Origin: CAYNWT01 sp964485095
Lineage (GTDB): Bacteria > Planctomycetota > Planctomycetia > Planctomycetales > Planctomycetaceae
Direction: 5' to 3'
Assembly (NCBI GenBank): GCA_964485095.1
Contig: CAZAIB010000006.1
Coordinates: 40,215 to 104,214, forward strand
DNA length: 64,000 nt
The notes beneath the pieces are model-generated. The model did no database searches and was not told the origin of the DNA. It was given only the letters and a program-made list of their open reading frames with translations. Shown here one piece after another: positions 8,694-16,741 of the stretch; position 1 is the stretch's first letter; each line of letters opens with the position of its first letter. A program made the position numbers and the translations under genes.

Positions 8694-8737
8694 CGCCAAA
8701 AAGACAGCCCCGAAGCAACCTTGGTTCACTCCGGGGC
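8694..8737 (-). terminator. intrinsic terminator of the sigma factor gene
   Basis: 27 bases after the sigma gene stop, an interrupted stem (GCCCCG with CGGGGC, inner AACC/GGTT) is followed on the minus strand by TGTCTTTTTGG. It separates the sigma gene from the downstream tRNA-tuf promoter. Confidence 0.65.
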
Positions 8738-8763
8738 CATGTTCTTTCTCGGCAAAAACGGGG

Positions 8764-10428
8764 CTAGACGCCGGGAATATCCAGCTTCTCCGCTTGGGCA
8801 ATCTTTTTCAATTTCCGGAGCGCCCGTGACTCGAGCTGACGGATTCGCTCTTTCGTCACGCCCAGCCTGTTCCCAACCTGCTCAAGAGTCTGAGGTTCGC
8901 TGCCCTGCTGAAGGCCAAATCGGTGCAAAATGATGTCCTTTTCCCGATTATCAAGTCGGTCAAGGATCGACATGATCAGCGAATGCTGGGTCTGATTAAC
9001 CATTTCCTGGTGGAACTGGTTGGCTCGTTCATCCTTTGATCCGGAGAACATTTCGTCGTGGCCGGTTCTGAACCGGTCCAGCTGAATATGTTCCTGTGGA
9101 ATCGATCGGGCAAAGTTTTTCATGATTGCCCAGGTGGCATACGTGGAGAACTTGTTACCCAAGGTGTAATTGAATTTCTCGATCGCACGAATCAGAGACA
9201 TGTTGCCGTCGCTGACCATTTCAAAGAAGTTTGAACTCGGCTTCACGTGCTTCTTGGCGATCGAAACCACCAATCGCAGGTTACTGCGGATCAGGAAGTT
9301 CTTAACCTCGACCGCCTTGTCCAGCAACTTTTCGACCGCATCCATCTCCCGGGCACTTGGTCGAGCACTGCTGATCTTGTCGCGCAAAGCAGCCGCTTTG
9401 CACTTCAGGTAGTTCATCTTGCGGAAGTAATGGGCTTCCTCTTCGCGAGTCAGCAGCGGCACCGTGTACAGGCTGGCCAGGTACGCCGGCAACCCGGGTG
9501 GAGCCTTAACGACTCGTGCCTTAGCATCCCGCTCAGGCGGAGCACAAAGAATCACCTTGTCAGCGTTCTTATCGTGGAACTCCTCGCTGTCCATGTAGTC
9601 GATCGGCTGTTCAAACAGCTGAACTGCGCGGACTTCGCTGATAATGCGGTATACGCTGGCTCGGGTTCGACAGTGACGCCGTGACAGGTCGTCGACGGCC
9701 ATTCCCCGACGGTACTGCCTGTAGATTGTGCGCTTCTTGTCCTCGGTCAATGGTTCCGAAACATTCGGGAACACAGCGATGCCGGGATGTTCGCGGTCAT
9801 AGTTGCGGATCGTGTAGCGGATGGTTTCAGGCGAGCGTTTGAGTCGCCGAGCAATCCGGCGGCTGACTTCGGATGGACATCCGCCGTACCGAGCAAGTCG
9901 TCTAGCGCGGCGGACGATGTCTTCTTTTTCCGCGGGGGTTAGCTGGCTGAACCGCGTTCCGCGTTTGACCTCGTCACCGTGCCGAGCAACGAACCGCTCA
10001 ACTGTCGACTTAAGGAACCCAACTCGCTTGCGGCCATCAAAGACGAACCGGCGGCTTGATAGCCCGCGGTTTCGCCAGCGATCAACCGTCTTCGTTGACA
10101 CGTTGTAGGCGCGGCTGACTTCGTCAACCGTGAGGACAGGTTCGTCCATGCTGGTTGCGTCGATGTCCACGCTGTCAGACAGGTCTTCTACAAAGCACCG
10201 GAGATCTCGAACCGCCTCGCGCCCGCTAAGCGCCAGTTCCGGGTAGCTCTCGGGACGGTAGGTGGTGATCTGATGGCACAAGTCCTGGTATGGATAGCTT
10301 GCCTTCGGATCGATGCTCTCTAGTAATGTCTCCGCTCGTTCGATCTGCTCAAGGCGGACCTCTCGTGGTGCGTATCGCATCTGCTGTGCTGCGAGTTCGC
10401 CGATTGCGGGGTTCTTGTAACGTGCCAT
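8764..10428 (-). CDS. sigma-70 family sigma factor with N-terminal HTH array
   Basis: An RNA polymerase sigma factor, 554 residues. Region 1.2-like sequence (YLASLYTVPLLTREEEAH, about 317-334) is followed by region 2 (about 374-445, with EKFNYTLGNKFSTYATWAI) and region 4 (about 485-543, GVTKERIRQLESRALRKL). A normal region 3 is not evident. The first 310 residues are unusual: an excisionase/MerR-like HTH (98-145, LTVDEVSRAYNVSTKTVDRW) and two further recombinase/transposase-like HTH segments (about 163-212 and 227-265). I set the start at the ATG at 10426-10428 because AGAGGAG lies 9 bases upstream; the longer reading to 10572 has no comparable site. Which promoters it serves cannot be told from the sequence. 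Confidence 0.88.
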   Translation of the reverse strand: MARYKNPAIGELAAQQMRYAPREVRLEQIERAETLLESIDPKASYPYQDLCHQITTYRPESYPELALSGREAVRDLRCFVEDLSDSVDIDATSMDEPVLTVDEVSRAYNVSTKTVDRWRNRGLSSRRFVFDGRKRVGFLKSTVERFVARHGDEVKRGTRFSQLTPAEKEDIVRRARRLARYGGCPSEVSRRIARRLKRSPETIRYTIRNYDREHPGIAVFPNVSEPLTEDKKRTIYRQYRRGMAVDDLSRRHCRTRASVYRIISEVRAVQLFEQPIDYMDSEEFHDKNADKVILCAPPERDAKARVVKAPPGLPAYLASLYTVPLLTREEEAHYFRKMNYLKCKAAALRDKISSARPSAREMDAVEKLLDKAVEVKNFLIRSNLRLVVSIAKKHVKPSSNFFEMVSDGNMSLIRAIEKFNYTLGNKFSTYATWAIMKNFARSIPQEHIQLDRFRTGHDEMFSGSKDERANQFHQEMVNQTQHSLIMSILDRLDNREKDIILHRFGLQQGSEPQTLEQVGNRLGVTKERIRQLESRALRKLKKIAQAEKLDIPGV

Positions 10429-10967
10429 GGTGGTAGCTCCTCTCTTTTTGCTTCCCTGCCCATCTCTCTTTGTGGCAAGTTCTGTTCCAAGAACCTGAAT
10501 CACCGAGACGGTTTGCCACAACTCCGCCTCTGAAAACGACCTACACCTATTTGATAGATGCAGGGCCGACAAAATTCCGTGTTTGCATTCCTGTCAAATC
10601 TGCACTCTTGAGGGAAAACGGTAAAACCGCGTGAAAGTTCAACATTAGGAGGACGCTCACTGGATATAAGTACTTACGAGTTTCCGCCCCGGTTCTTACG
10701 TCTATTAGACGTGTTCAACGAAGAAAAGTTCACGTAGAGTGGCTTTAATTTGACATAAGTTAATATTTGATAATGGTTTGCGTGTCTGGCTGTTCATTCT
10801 CGTCAGGTCTGTGATCGATTCGGGGCGAGTTGGAGTCGAGTTGATCACGGTTTTGGAGCCCTTTTCACCCAACTGTCAAGTTTTGCAACACCTTGGGTGA
10901 TCGGAGCTTGCAGATTCAGATGCGTGTTGCAAAATCGAAGTGGGCGCGGGATTGACGGAGAATTGGG
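10429..10967. other. 539-bp intergenic region with a perfect palindrome
   Basis: A divergent promoter region between the leftward sigma factor and a rightward small membrane protein gene, visibly richer in A/T than its surroundings around 10600-10790. It contains a 15-base palindrome, ACGTCTATTAGACGT, at 10698-10712, a plausible dimer-binding operator. A TTGACA at 10750-10755 has GATAAT only 13 bases away, so I do not call it a promoter. No coding sequence seen. Confidence 0.4.
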
Positions 10968-11378
10968 ATGGAACACTGGCTGGTAGCACCCTTGGCGGGC
11001 GGATCCATCGTGGTATTCGGACTGTTTCTGTTGCGTACACACGTGAACAGTTGGAACCAGCAGCAGGCTGACGAATCGCTGGACGATCACGAGCGAGACT
11101 TCTGCGAACGCCGCTACCGTCGAAGAATGCAGACTTCGGCGGTGCTGATAGGGATTGGGGCAATGCTGTCGGTGGCGGATCAGCTGCCGCTCGGCAAAGC
11201 CGTGTGGCTCACGGTTTACTTAGCTCTCTTGCTGCTCTCAACGCTATGGATCGCGTTCCAGGCTCTCGGCGATATGGCTCAAACCAAGTTCCACTCACGA
11301 GCCAACCTGGCCCGGATCCGGCGCAAGCAGAGAGAGCTTCAGGAAGAACTCTCGGGGTTGCGCGATCAAAATCGGTAG
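10968..11378 (+). CDS. small membrane protein of unknown function
   Basis: 136 residues, not recognised. Three hydrophobic segments are visible (about residues 5-23, 56-72 and 76-98), then a charged C-terminal helix of about 35 residues (RIRRKQRELQEELSGLRD) with heptad-like Leu spacing that could form a coiled coil. This suggests an inner-membrane protein with a cytosolic coiled-coil tail. The ATG at 10968 follows GGAGAATTGGG. The next gene is convergent, 62 bases away. Confidence 0.7.
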   Translation: MEHWLVAPLAGGSIVVFGLFLLRTHVNSWNQQQADESLDDHERDFCERRYRRRMQTSAVLIGIGAMLSVADQLPLGKAVWLTVYLALLLLSTLWIAFQALGDMAQTKFHSRANLARIRRKQRELQEELSGLRDQNR

Positions 11379-11440
11379 TGGCTGAGCGGTTTTGACGAGA
11401 ACCTTAGAACTGGTCCCCGCTCGTCATCGCGACTGCGAGC

Positions 11441-11839
11441 TTACGCGGCGTCGCGATAAGCGTCGTCAACCATGCGTCGGCGTCGGCTTCGCCGTCGAGC
11501 TCGATGGATAGTGCCATCTTCGTGACCGTCGGCTTCGGTGTAGAACGAGCCTGACATGAGCCGGTACGAGAACAGCAGCAGGAAAGCACCAGCTGTTGCA
11601 GCGATAAAGCCCTTGCCACTGATGGGGTCAATGGTGGCTTCTCGCCAGAAAAACATCACGACTCCGCAGCCGATAACGCTCCCGCCGATACCCATGAGCA
11701 TCGTGGTGACCGCTCCGCCGGGATCGCGTCCAGGCATAATGGCCTTTGCGGCCAAACCGGCCAACGTGCCGAAACCCACCCAACGAAGTAGTTCGTTGAG
11801 ACTGTTCTTAATGATGTCGATGACTTCTGCTTCGGCCAT
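11441..11839 (-). CDS. GlsB/YeaQ/YmgE-family membrane protein
   Basis: 132 residues. The N-terminal half matches the GlsB/YeaQ/YmgE (transglycosylase-associated) family in its glycine pattern: WVGFGTLAGLAAKAIMPGRD, then GIGGSVIGCGVVMFFW. A third hydrophobic segment (FIAATAGAFLLLFSYRLM) follows, and the C-terminus is strongly basic (RARRRSRRRR). The biochemical role of this family is not established; several members are stress-induced. The start ATG at 11837-11839 has GAGGTG 8 bases upstream; the longer reading to 12061 lacks support. Confidence 0.8.
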   Translation of the reverse strand: MAEAEVIDIIKNSLNELLRWVGFGTLAGLAAKAIMPGRDPGGAVTTMLMGIGGSVIGCGVVMFFWREATIDPISGKGFIAATAGAFLLLFSYRLMSGSFYTEADGHEDGTIHRARRRSRRRRMVDDAYRDAA

Positions 11840-12099
11840 CCGTGGCACCTCGTTAAGGCCAGAACTGCTGGCACGCTTTACAATCTTGGACCCTCGCAAA
11901 AGTGTCCCGCGCCAGAAAGCCCACTTCGGCCCAAAAACAGGTGGGCGGCAGGAACCGTCCCGACGGCAGTCCTGAAACCGGCACCTGCTGCGGGTCTGCC
12001 GCGTTCCGCCACTTAGCCAAGTTGTCTGGTTTTTGGGGCCTTCGTATACTCCAGGCCCCAACTTGCTCGCCTCAATAGCCCTCCACCGGATCCCTCAAG

Positions 12100-13365
12100 A
12101 TGTCACCTCGCGCGGCTCTCGCTTTGCTCTTTTGTCTTTCAGCCACCATGGCTAGCGCCCAGGATTGGCCACAATGGCGTGGTCCGAATCGTGATGGGCA
12201 CTCTCCCGATACGAATCTGGAACTCGACTGGAACGAAAAGAGCCCCAGGCTGTTGTGGATGGTGGAAGGAACCGGCAGCGGCTATGCCAGCGTTTCGATT
12301 GCCAATGGCATGATCTATACGACAGGCAACAGAGATGGCGCTCAGTGTGCTATCGCGATGTCACTTGAGGACGGCAAGCCTCTGTGGACTCGAAAGTTGA
12401 CGGAAGAGAATCCAAACCACGGCTACCCAGGATCGCGGTGTACCCCGTCCGTCGATGGCGATCGAGTTTACGTGATCACTTCGGATGGCAGCATCGCATG
12501 CCTGGACGCCACCAGCGGCAAGATTAAGTGGTCGAAAGCGTTCAAGCAGTGGAACGGCTCAATGATGTCTGGCTGGGGTTACTCAGAGTCCCCACTGGTC
12601 GACGGCGACTGGGTTCTCTGCACTCCCGGCGGCCCGGACGCCATGATCGTCGCGCTAAACAAAATGACCGGTGAAGAAGTTTGGAAAAGCGCCGCGCCGG
12701 CGTCGGATGGCAAAGGCAAGGATGGAGCCGGCTATTCGTCAATCGCCATCAGTCAGGCGGCTGGGGTGAAGCAGTATGTCACCCTGGTCGGTCGCGGCGT
12801 CATCGGAGTCCGCGCTTCGGACGGAAAGCTGCTGTGGAATTACAACCGCGTCGCGAACCGTACCGCGAATATTCCAACTCCAATATGCGTCGGCGACTAC
12901 GTTTTCTGTTCGTCCGGTTACGGAGACGGTGGATCAGCGTTGGTCAAACTGAGCAAAGATGGCGACGGTGTTAAGGCGACTGAAGAGTACTGGCTGGACA
13001 AGCGAGTCCTTCAGAACCACCACGGTGGCATGGTTCGGGTTGGCGATTTCATCTACTGCGGCCACGGCCACAACAAAGGTTTTCCTGCGTGTGTAGAAAT
13101 CGCGACTGGCAAACTGAAGTGGGGTGGCAGCAAGCTACGTGGGCTTGGCGACGGTTCGGCGGCGGTCGCTCTGGTCGGCAAGAACCTGATTTTTCGTTAC
13201 CAAACAGGCGAACTTGCCCTGATTGAGGCGACTCCGACCGGGTACGAACTCCGCGGCGCCATCAAGCCTGAGTACCAGAAGGGAAAAACCTGGGCTCATC
13301 CTGTAATCTGCGGAGGCAAAATGTACCTCCGCGAACAAGACAAACTCATGTGCTACCAACTCTAG
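12100..13365 (+). CDS. exported PQQ-like beta-propeller protein
   Basis: 421 residues with an N-terminal signal peptide (ALALLFCLSATMASAQ) followed by DWPQWRGPNRDG, the standard opening of planctomycete PQQ-repeat (BamB-like) proteins. Repeated blade motifs are seen, such as GSIACLDATSGKIKWSK, MIVALNKMTGEEVWKS and IGVRASDGKLLWNY. The fold is an eight-bladed-type propeller acting outside the cytoplasm; no enzymatic function can be assigned from sequence, and the name PQQ describes the repeat, not proven cofactor binding. A second member lies at 49530-50804 and a remnant of a third at 58419. Confidence 0.88.
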   Translation: MSPRAALALLFCLSATMASAQDWPQWRGPNRDGHSPDTNLELDWNEKSPRLLWMVEGTGSGYASVSIANGMIYTTGNRDGAQCAIAMSLEDGKPLWTRKLTEENPNHGYPGSRCTPSVDGDRVYVITSDGSIACLDATSGKIKWSKAFKQWNGSMMSGWGYSESPLVDGDWVLCTPGGPDAMIVALNKMTGEEVWKSAAPASDGKGKDGAGYSSIAISQAAGVKQYVTLVGRGVIGVRASDGKLLWNYNRVANRTANIPTPICVGDYVFCSSGYGDGGSALVKLSKDGDGVKATEEYWLDKRVLQNHHGGMVRVGDFIYCGHGHNKGFPACVEIATGKLKWGGSKLRGLGDGSAAVALVGKNLIFRYQTGELALIEATPTGYELRGAIKPEYQKGKTWAHPVICGGKMYLREQDKLMCYQL

Positions 13366-13375
13366 GGGAACGTTC

Positions 13376-13401
13376 CGTTCCATTCGTTCCATTCGTTCCA
13401 T
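13376..13401 (+). repeat. 9-bp tandem repeat downstream of the PQQ gene
   Basis: Almost three copies of CGTTCCATT in direct tandem, starting 10 bases after the stop codon of the PQQ-propeller gene. Confidence 0.75.
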
Positions 13402-13530
13402 CGGTATCCGGTGGGCGGGTCGCAGGGAGTAGGTGATCGCTGGGCCGGATGGATGGTTCTGGTTTGGGCATGCAGGTTTGCGGTTCGATTGAAACGGCCC
13501 GTTGCAGGGCACGGTTAAAGAAGACAGACG

Positions 13531-15597
13531 ATGATCGTAAGTGTGGACTGGTTGCGCGAGTATGTCGCGGTTGATATGCCTTTGGATAAGCTCACCCATG
13601 AGCTCACCATGTCGGGGCTGAACCTGGAAGATGTCGAACCGGCTAACAGCGACACGGCGATTGACCTGGAGGTGACCAGCAACCGTCCCGATTGTTTGGG
13701 GCACATCGGTGTGGCTCGTGAGATTGGTGTTCTGTTTGATCAGGAACTCACAATCCCGGCGGCTGAGGTTCCAACCGGATCAGGCAGCATCGCCGACGTG
13801 ACATCAATTGAGATTGAGTGCGAAGACATCTGCCCGCAGTACACGGCTCGCGTCATCAAAGGCGTGAAGGTTGGCCCCAGCCCGGACTGGTTGGTCAAAC
13901 GCCTGGAAGCCGCCCACTGGGACTACAAAGAGAACTGCACCAAATACAAATCCATCAACAACGTGGTCGACATCACTAACTACGTGATGCTGGAATGCGG
14001 CCAGCCGCTGCACGCCTTCGACTTCGCGAAACTTGATGAGAACCGCATCGTCGTCCGCCGCGCGAAGGAGGGTGAGAAGATCGCGGCCATTGATCAGAAG
14101 GAATACAAACTCGACGATCAGATGTGCGTGATCTGCGATGCGTCGAAGCCTGTCGCCATCGGTGGTGTCATGGGTGGCCTGGAAACAGAAATCAGCGACA
14201 GCACGACCGACGTGTTGGTGGAAGTCGCTGCGTTCGCTCCGCTTTCGGTTCGACGCACAGCCAGAACGCTGAAGCTGTTCAGTCCATCGTCGTTCAGGTT
14301 CGAACGTACCGTCGATCGCCGCCAAATCGATTGGGCCAGTCGCCGTTGCTGCGAACTCATTCTACAACTTGCTGGTGGAACGTTGGTCGAGGGCGTGGCC
14401 ATGGCTGGCAGTGAAGCTCCGGAAAAACGAGAACCGGTAAGCATGCGGTTCAGCCAGGTTCCTCGGATTGTTGGTATCGATGTCACCGCAGAGGAATCGA
14501 CATCCATCTTGAACAAGCTTGGCCTCAAGACGGTTGAGGTCACCGCTGACGAGGGTTCTTTCGAACCTCCATCATGGCGTCGTGACCTGACGCGTGAGTG
14601 CGATTTGGTTGAAGAGGTTGCTCGCATCTACGGTTACGAAAATATCCCGGACGACGCCACGCTGCCTGTGGTCTCAACGGCCAAGTCGAAAGTCGATCGC
14701 GTTACCGATCGGGTTCGCGACTGTCTGGTCTCCCTGGGTTTCTTTGATTGCGTCACGCTTTCGTTTGTGTCCGCAGACCAAACTCAGTACTTCAATCCGC
14801 GTGGTCTCACCGACTTCGTCTCTGTCGATCATTCCACACGACGCGAAGAGAACATCCTCCGCGCGAGTCTGGTGCCGAGTTTGTTGGTTTGTCGTCGCGA
14901 CAATGAACGTCATGGAACCGCCAACGCGGAACTCTTCGAACTGGCCCGCGTGTACCTGGCAGCCGATTCGGAGACTGACGAGACAAAAGTCGAACCGATT
15001 ACGATCAGCGGAGTGAGTGGGCGTCCGTTTCTGGCGGGTGGCGCCAACGACCTGAAAGGTGTCATCGAAGCGTTGGCGCAGTCGGTTAACCGATCAGCAG
15101 TTGTGACGACCAAGCCGTCGGGCGTTCCGCAGTTTGAAACCGGCCGCGGGGCAGAGGTTTACCTGAACGGTCAGCTTTGGGGCTGGGCCGGAGAGCTGGC
15201 GTCAGACGTCATTTCAAAGACGAAGCTCCGCGACGGAGCCAGTGCGTTTGAGCTGATGTTGGAACCGTTGCTGGCGATCGCAGATTTGGAACCGATGTAT
15301 TCGGTTCTCCCCGAGTTCCCTTCCGTCGCCAGAGACCTCAACTTTGTTCTGGACGAGTCTGTCAGTTGGGAAAAAGTATCCGAGTGCGTCGCGGCCAACG
15401 GCGGCGAGCTTTTGGATTCGGTCAGTTTCGGCGGGCAGTACCGCGGCAAGGGCATTGAGCTTGGCAAGAAGTCGTACGTCGTCACCAATCGATTCCGTTC
15501 TGCTGATCGAACGTTGACTTCCGAGGAAGTCGAAGCGGCTCAGCAAAACATCATTGCTGCGTGTGAGAAACAACTGGGCGCGTCTTTGCGTGCTTAG
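13531..15597 (+). CDS. pheT: phenylalanine-tRNA ligase beta subunit lacking the EMAP-type insert
   Basis: The beta subunit of the alpha2-beta2 phenylalanyl-tRNA synthetase, including the editing module. 688 residues against about 795 in E. coli. The N-terminus (MIVSVDWLREYVAVDM) runs through SGLNLEDVEPANSD straight into IDLEVTSNRPDCLG (residues 43-57). The roughly 110-residue tRNA-binding (EMAP II/OB) domain that normally separates these two blocks is absent. The B3/B4 editing core, B5 domain, core pseudo-catalytic module and C-terminal ferredoxin-like anticodon domain (ending ADRTLTSEEVEAAQQNII) follow. pheS is not adjacent; panD lies 82 bases downstream. Confidence 0.96.
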   Translation: MIVSVDWLREYVAVDMPLDKLTHELTMSGLNLEDVEPANSDTAIDLEVTSNRPDCLGHIGVAREIGVLFDQELTIPAAEVPTGSGSIADVTSIEIECEDICPQYTARVIKGVKVGPSPDWLVKRLEAAHWDYKENCTKYKSINNVVDITNYVMLECGQPLHAFDFAKLDENRIVVRRAKEGEKIAAIDQKEYKLDDQMCVICDASKPVAIGGVMGGLETEISDSTTDVLVEVAAFAPLSVRRTARTLKLFSPSSFRFERTVDRRQIDWASRRCCELILQLAGGTLVEGVAMAGSEAPEKREPVSMRFSQVPRIVGIDVTAEESTSILNKLGLKTVEVTADEGSFEPPSWRRDLTRECDLVEEVARIYGYENIPDDATLPVVSTAKSKVDRVTDRVRDCLVSLGFFDCVTLSFVSADQTQYFNPRGLTDFVSVDHSTRREENILRASLVPSLLVCRRDNERHGTANAELFELARVYLAADSETDETKVEPITISGVSGRPFLAGGANDLKGVIEALAQSVNRSAVVTTKPSGVPQFETGRGAEVYLNGQLWGWAGELASDVISKTKLRDGASAFELMLEPLLAIADLEPMYSVLPEFPSVARDLNFVLDESVSWEKVSECVAANGGELLDSVSFGGQYRGKGIELGKKSYVVTNRFRSADRTLTSEEVEAAQQNIIAACEKQLGASLRA

Positions 15598-15679
15598 GCA
15601 CTGAAGAAGGTAGCGAAAAGCGGCCCAATCTGGTCCTGCGGCTCGCTACAATCTTCGGCACACACGCGGGGAGAACACC

Positions 15680-16072
15680 ATGAAACGCACACTACTGAAA
15701 TCCAAGATCCACCGAGCGACCGTCACCGAGGCCGACCTGCATTACGTAGGCAGCATCACGATTGACCGTGATCTGTTGGAAGCAGCCGACATCATCGAAC
15801 TCGAACGCATCGAGATTTACAACGTGACTCGTGGAACACGTCTCAACACGTACGTCATTCCGGGCGAAGCAGGCGCTGGCCAGATTTGCATCAACGGCGC
15901 GGCTGCACATTTGGTGAAACCAGGTGACGTTGTCATCCTGTGCACTTACGCTGACTTCAAGAAGTCAGAAATCAAGAAGCACAAAGCGACCGTTGTGCTG
16001 GTTGACGAAAAAAACCGCGTCGCCAACACGATTGCGATGGAACGCAATACGAAGCTCAACGACTGGCTGTAA
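15680..16072 (+). CDS. panD: aspartate 1-decarboxylase precursor
   Basis: Makes beta-alanine from L-aspartate for pantothenate and CoA synthesis. 130 residues. The self-processing site is clear: G24-S25 in LHYVGSITID, where Ser25 becomes the catalytic pyruvoyl group. The conserved VTRGTRLNTYVI and GAAAHLVKPGDVVILCTYA blocks are present. Start ATG at 15680. It stands alone, not beside panB or panC. Confidence 0.97.
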   Translation: MKRTLLKSKIHRATVTEADLHYVGSITIDRDLLEAADIIELERIEIYNVTRGTRLNTYVIPGEAGAGQICINGAAAHLVKPGDVVILCTYADFKKSEIKKHKATVVLVDEKNRVANTIAMERNTKLNDWL

Positions 16073-16741
16073 CGGCCGTTGTGAACTGGGATCCGAATCT
16101 GGTTCTCAACACTTCCAAAGTGTCGGTGTTCAGACACATCCCCAAAGAACCGCTCCGCATTGTCCCCATGCGTCTTGTTGTGCCGTTTGCGTTCGCGCCA
16201 TTCGGATAATCCAAAGTGACGGAATTCCTAGCCGCGACTTGAGCGTTTTTTCGTGCCGAACGGACACAAAATCGCTGCCGGTGACTACTGGAAAACAAAA
16301 CTCTGTTGATTCAAAATCCGGATGTAGACGCCAGAACTCGGATGCCGATTATTATCGTGCCGAGCGATTTCGATGATCGGAATTTGTTCGGCAATGAGAT
16401 GTTTGCAGATGACGAAGTGCAAACGCGCACTACGATTTTGATACAAGCTTCTCGATAGAATTCCAACGGAGGTTCCAAACCTTTCGCGTGAGCCCGGATC
16501 TTCAAGCGATGAGTGCCTGGCACTATCCGATCCTCGCTCTACTCGCTGCGACTCTTCCGCTTGCAATTCTCGGGAAGTTTGAGTTTGAACCCGCGAGCCT
16601 CAACAGGCTCGCGGGTTTTTCTACGCGCCCATGGCTTTCTTGCGGGACAGGTATTCGCTGTTTAGCGGGCCAATCAGCGAAACCGACCAAAAAATCCCAA
16701 ATCGCGCGCAGCGGGTGTTTGTCCAGGTACACTAGTTGTAT
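16073..16741. other. 669-bp intergenic region
   Basis: No convincing gene. A 38-codon ORF at 16342-16458 (starts MPIIIVPSDFDDRNLFGNEM) is open upstream for about 20 more codons but matches nothing I recognise and has no clear ribosome-binding site; it could be a remnant. A GTG-initiated reading from 16488 runs through the terminator and into the sigma gene in another frame, so I reject it. A strong terminator at 16590-16620 implies some transcript ends here. Confidence 0.4.
16590..16620 (+). terminator. strong intrinsic terminator without an obvious gene
   Basis: A perfect 10-bp GC-rich stem (CCCGCGAGCC/GGCTCGCGGG), 6-base loop, then TTTTT. It lies 518 bases beyond panD, so it ends either a long panD 3' region or an unannotated short RNA. 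Confidence 0.85.

Noticed and set aside
10750..10774. TTGACA...GATAAT promoter
   Set aside because: Spacing is 13 bases, too short for a sigma-70 promoter.
13135..14627. Long minus-strand ORFs over the PQQ gene end and pheT
   Set aside because: Shadows of pheT codon usage; pheT reads correctly along the whole stretch.
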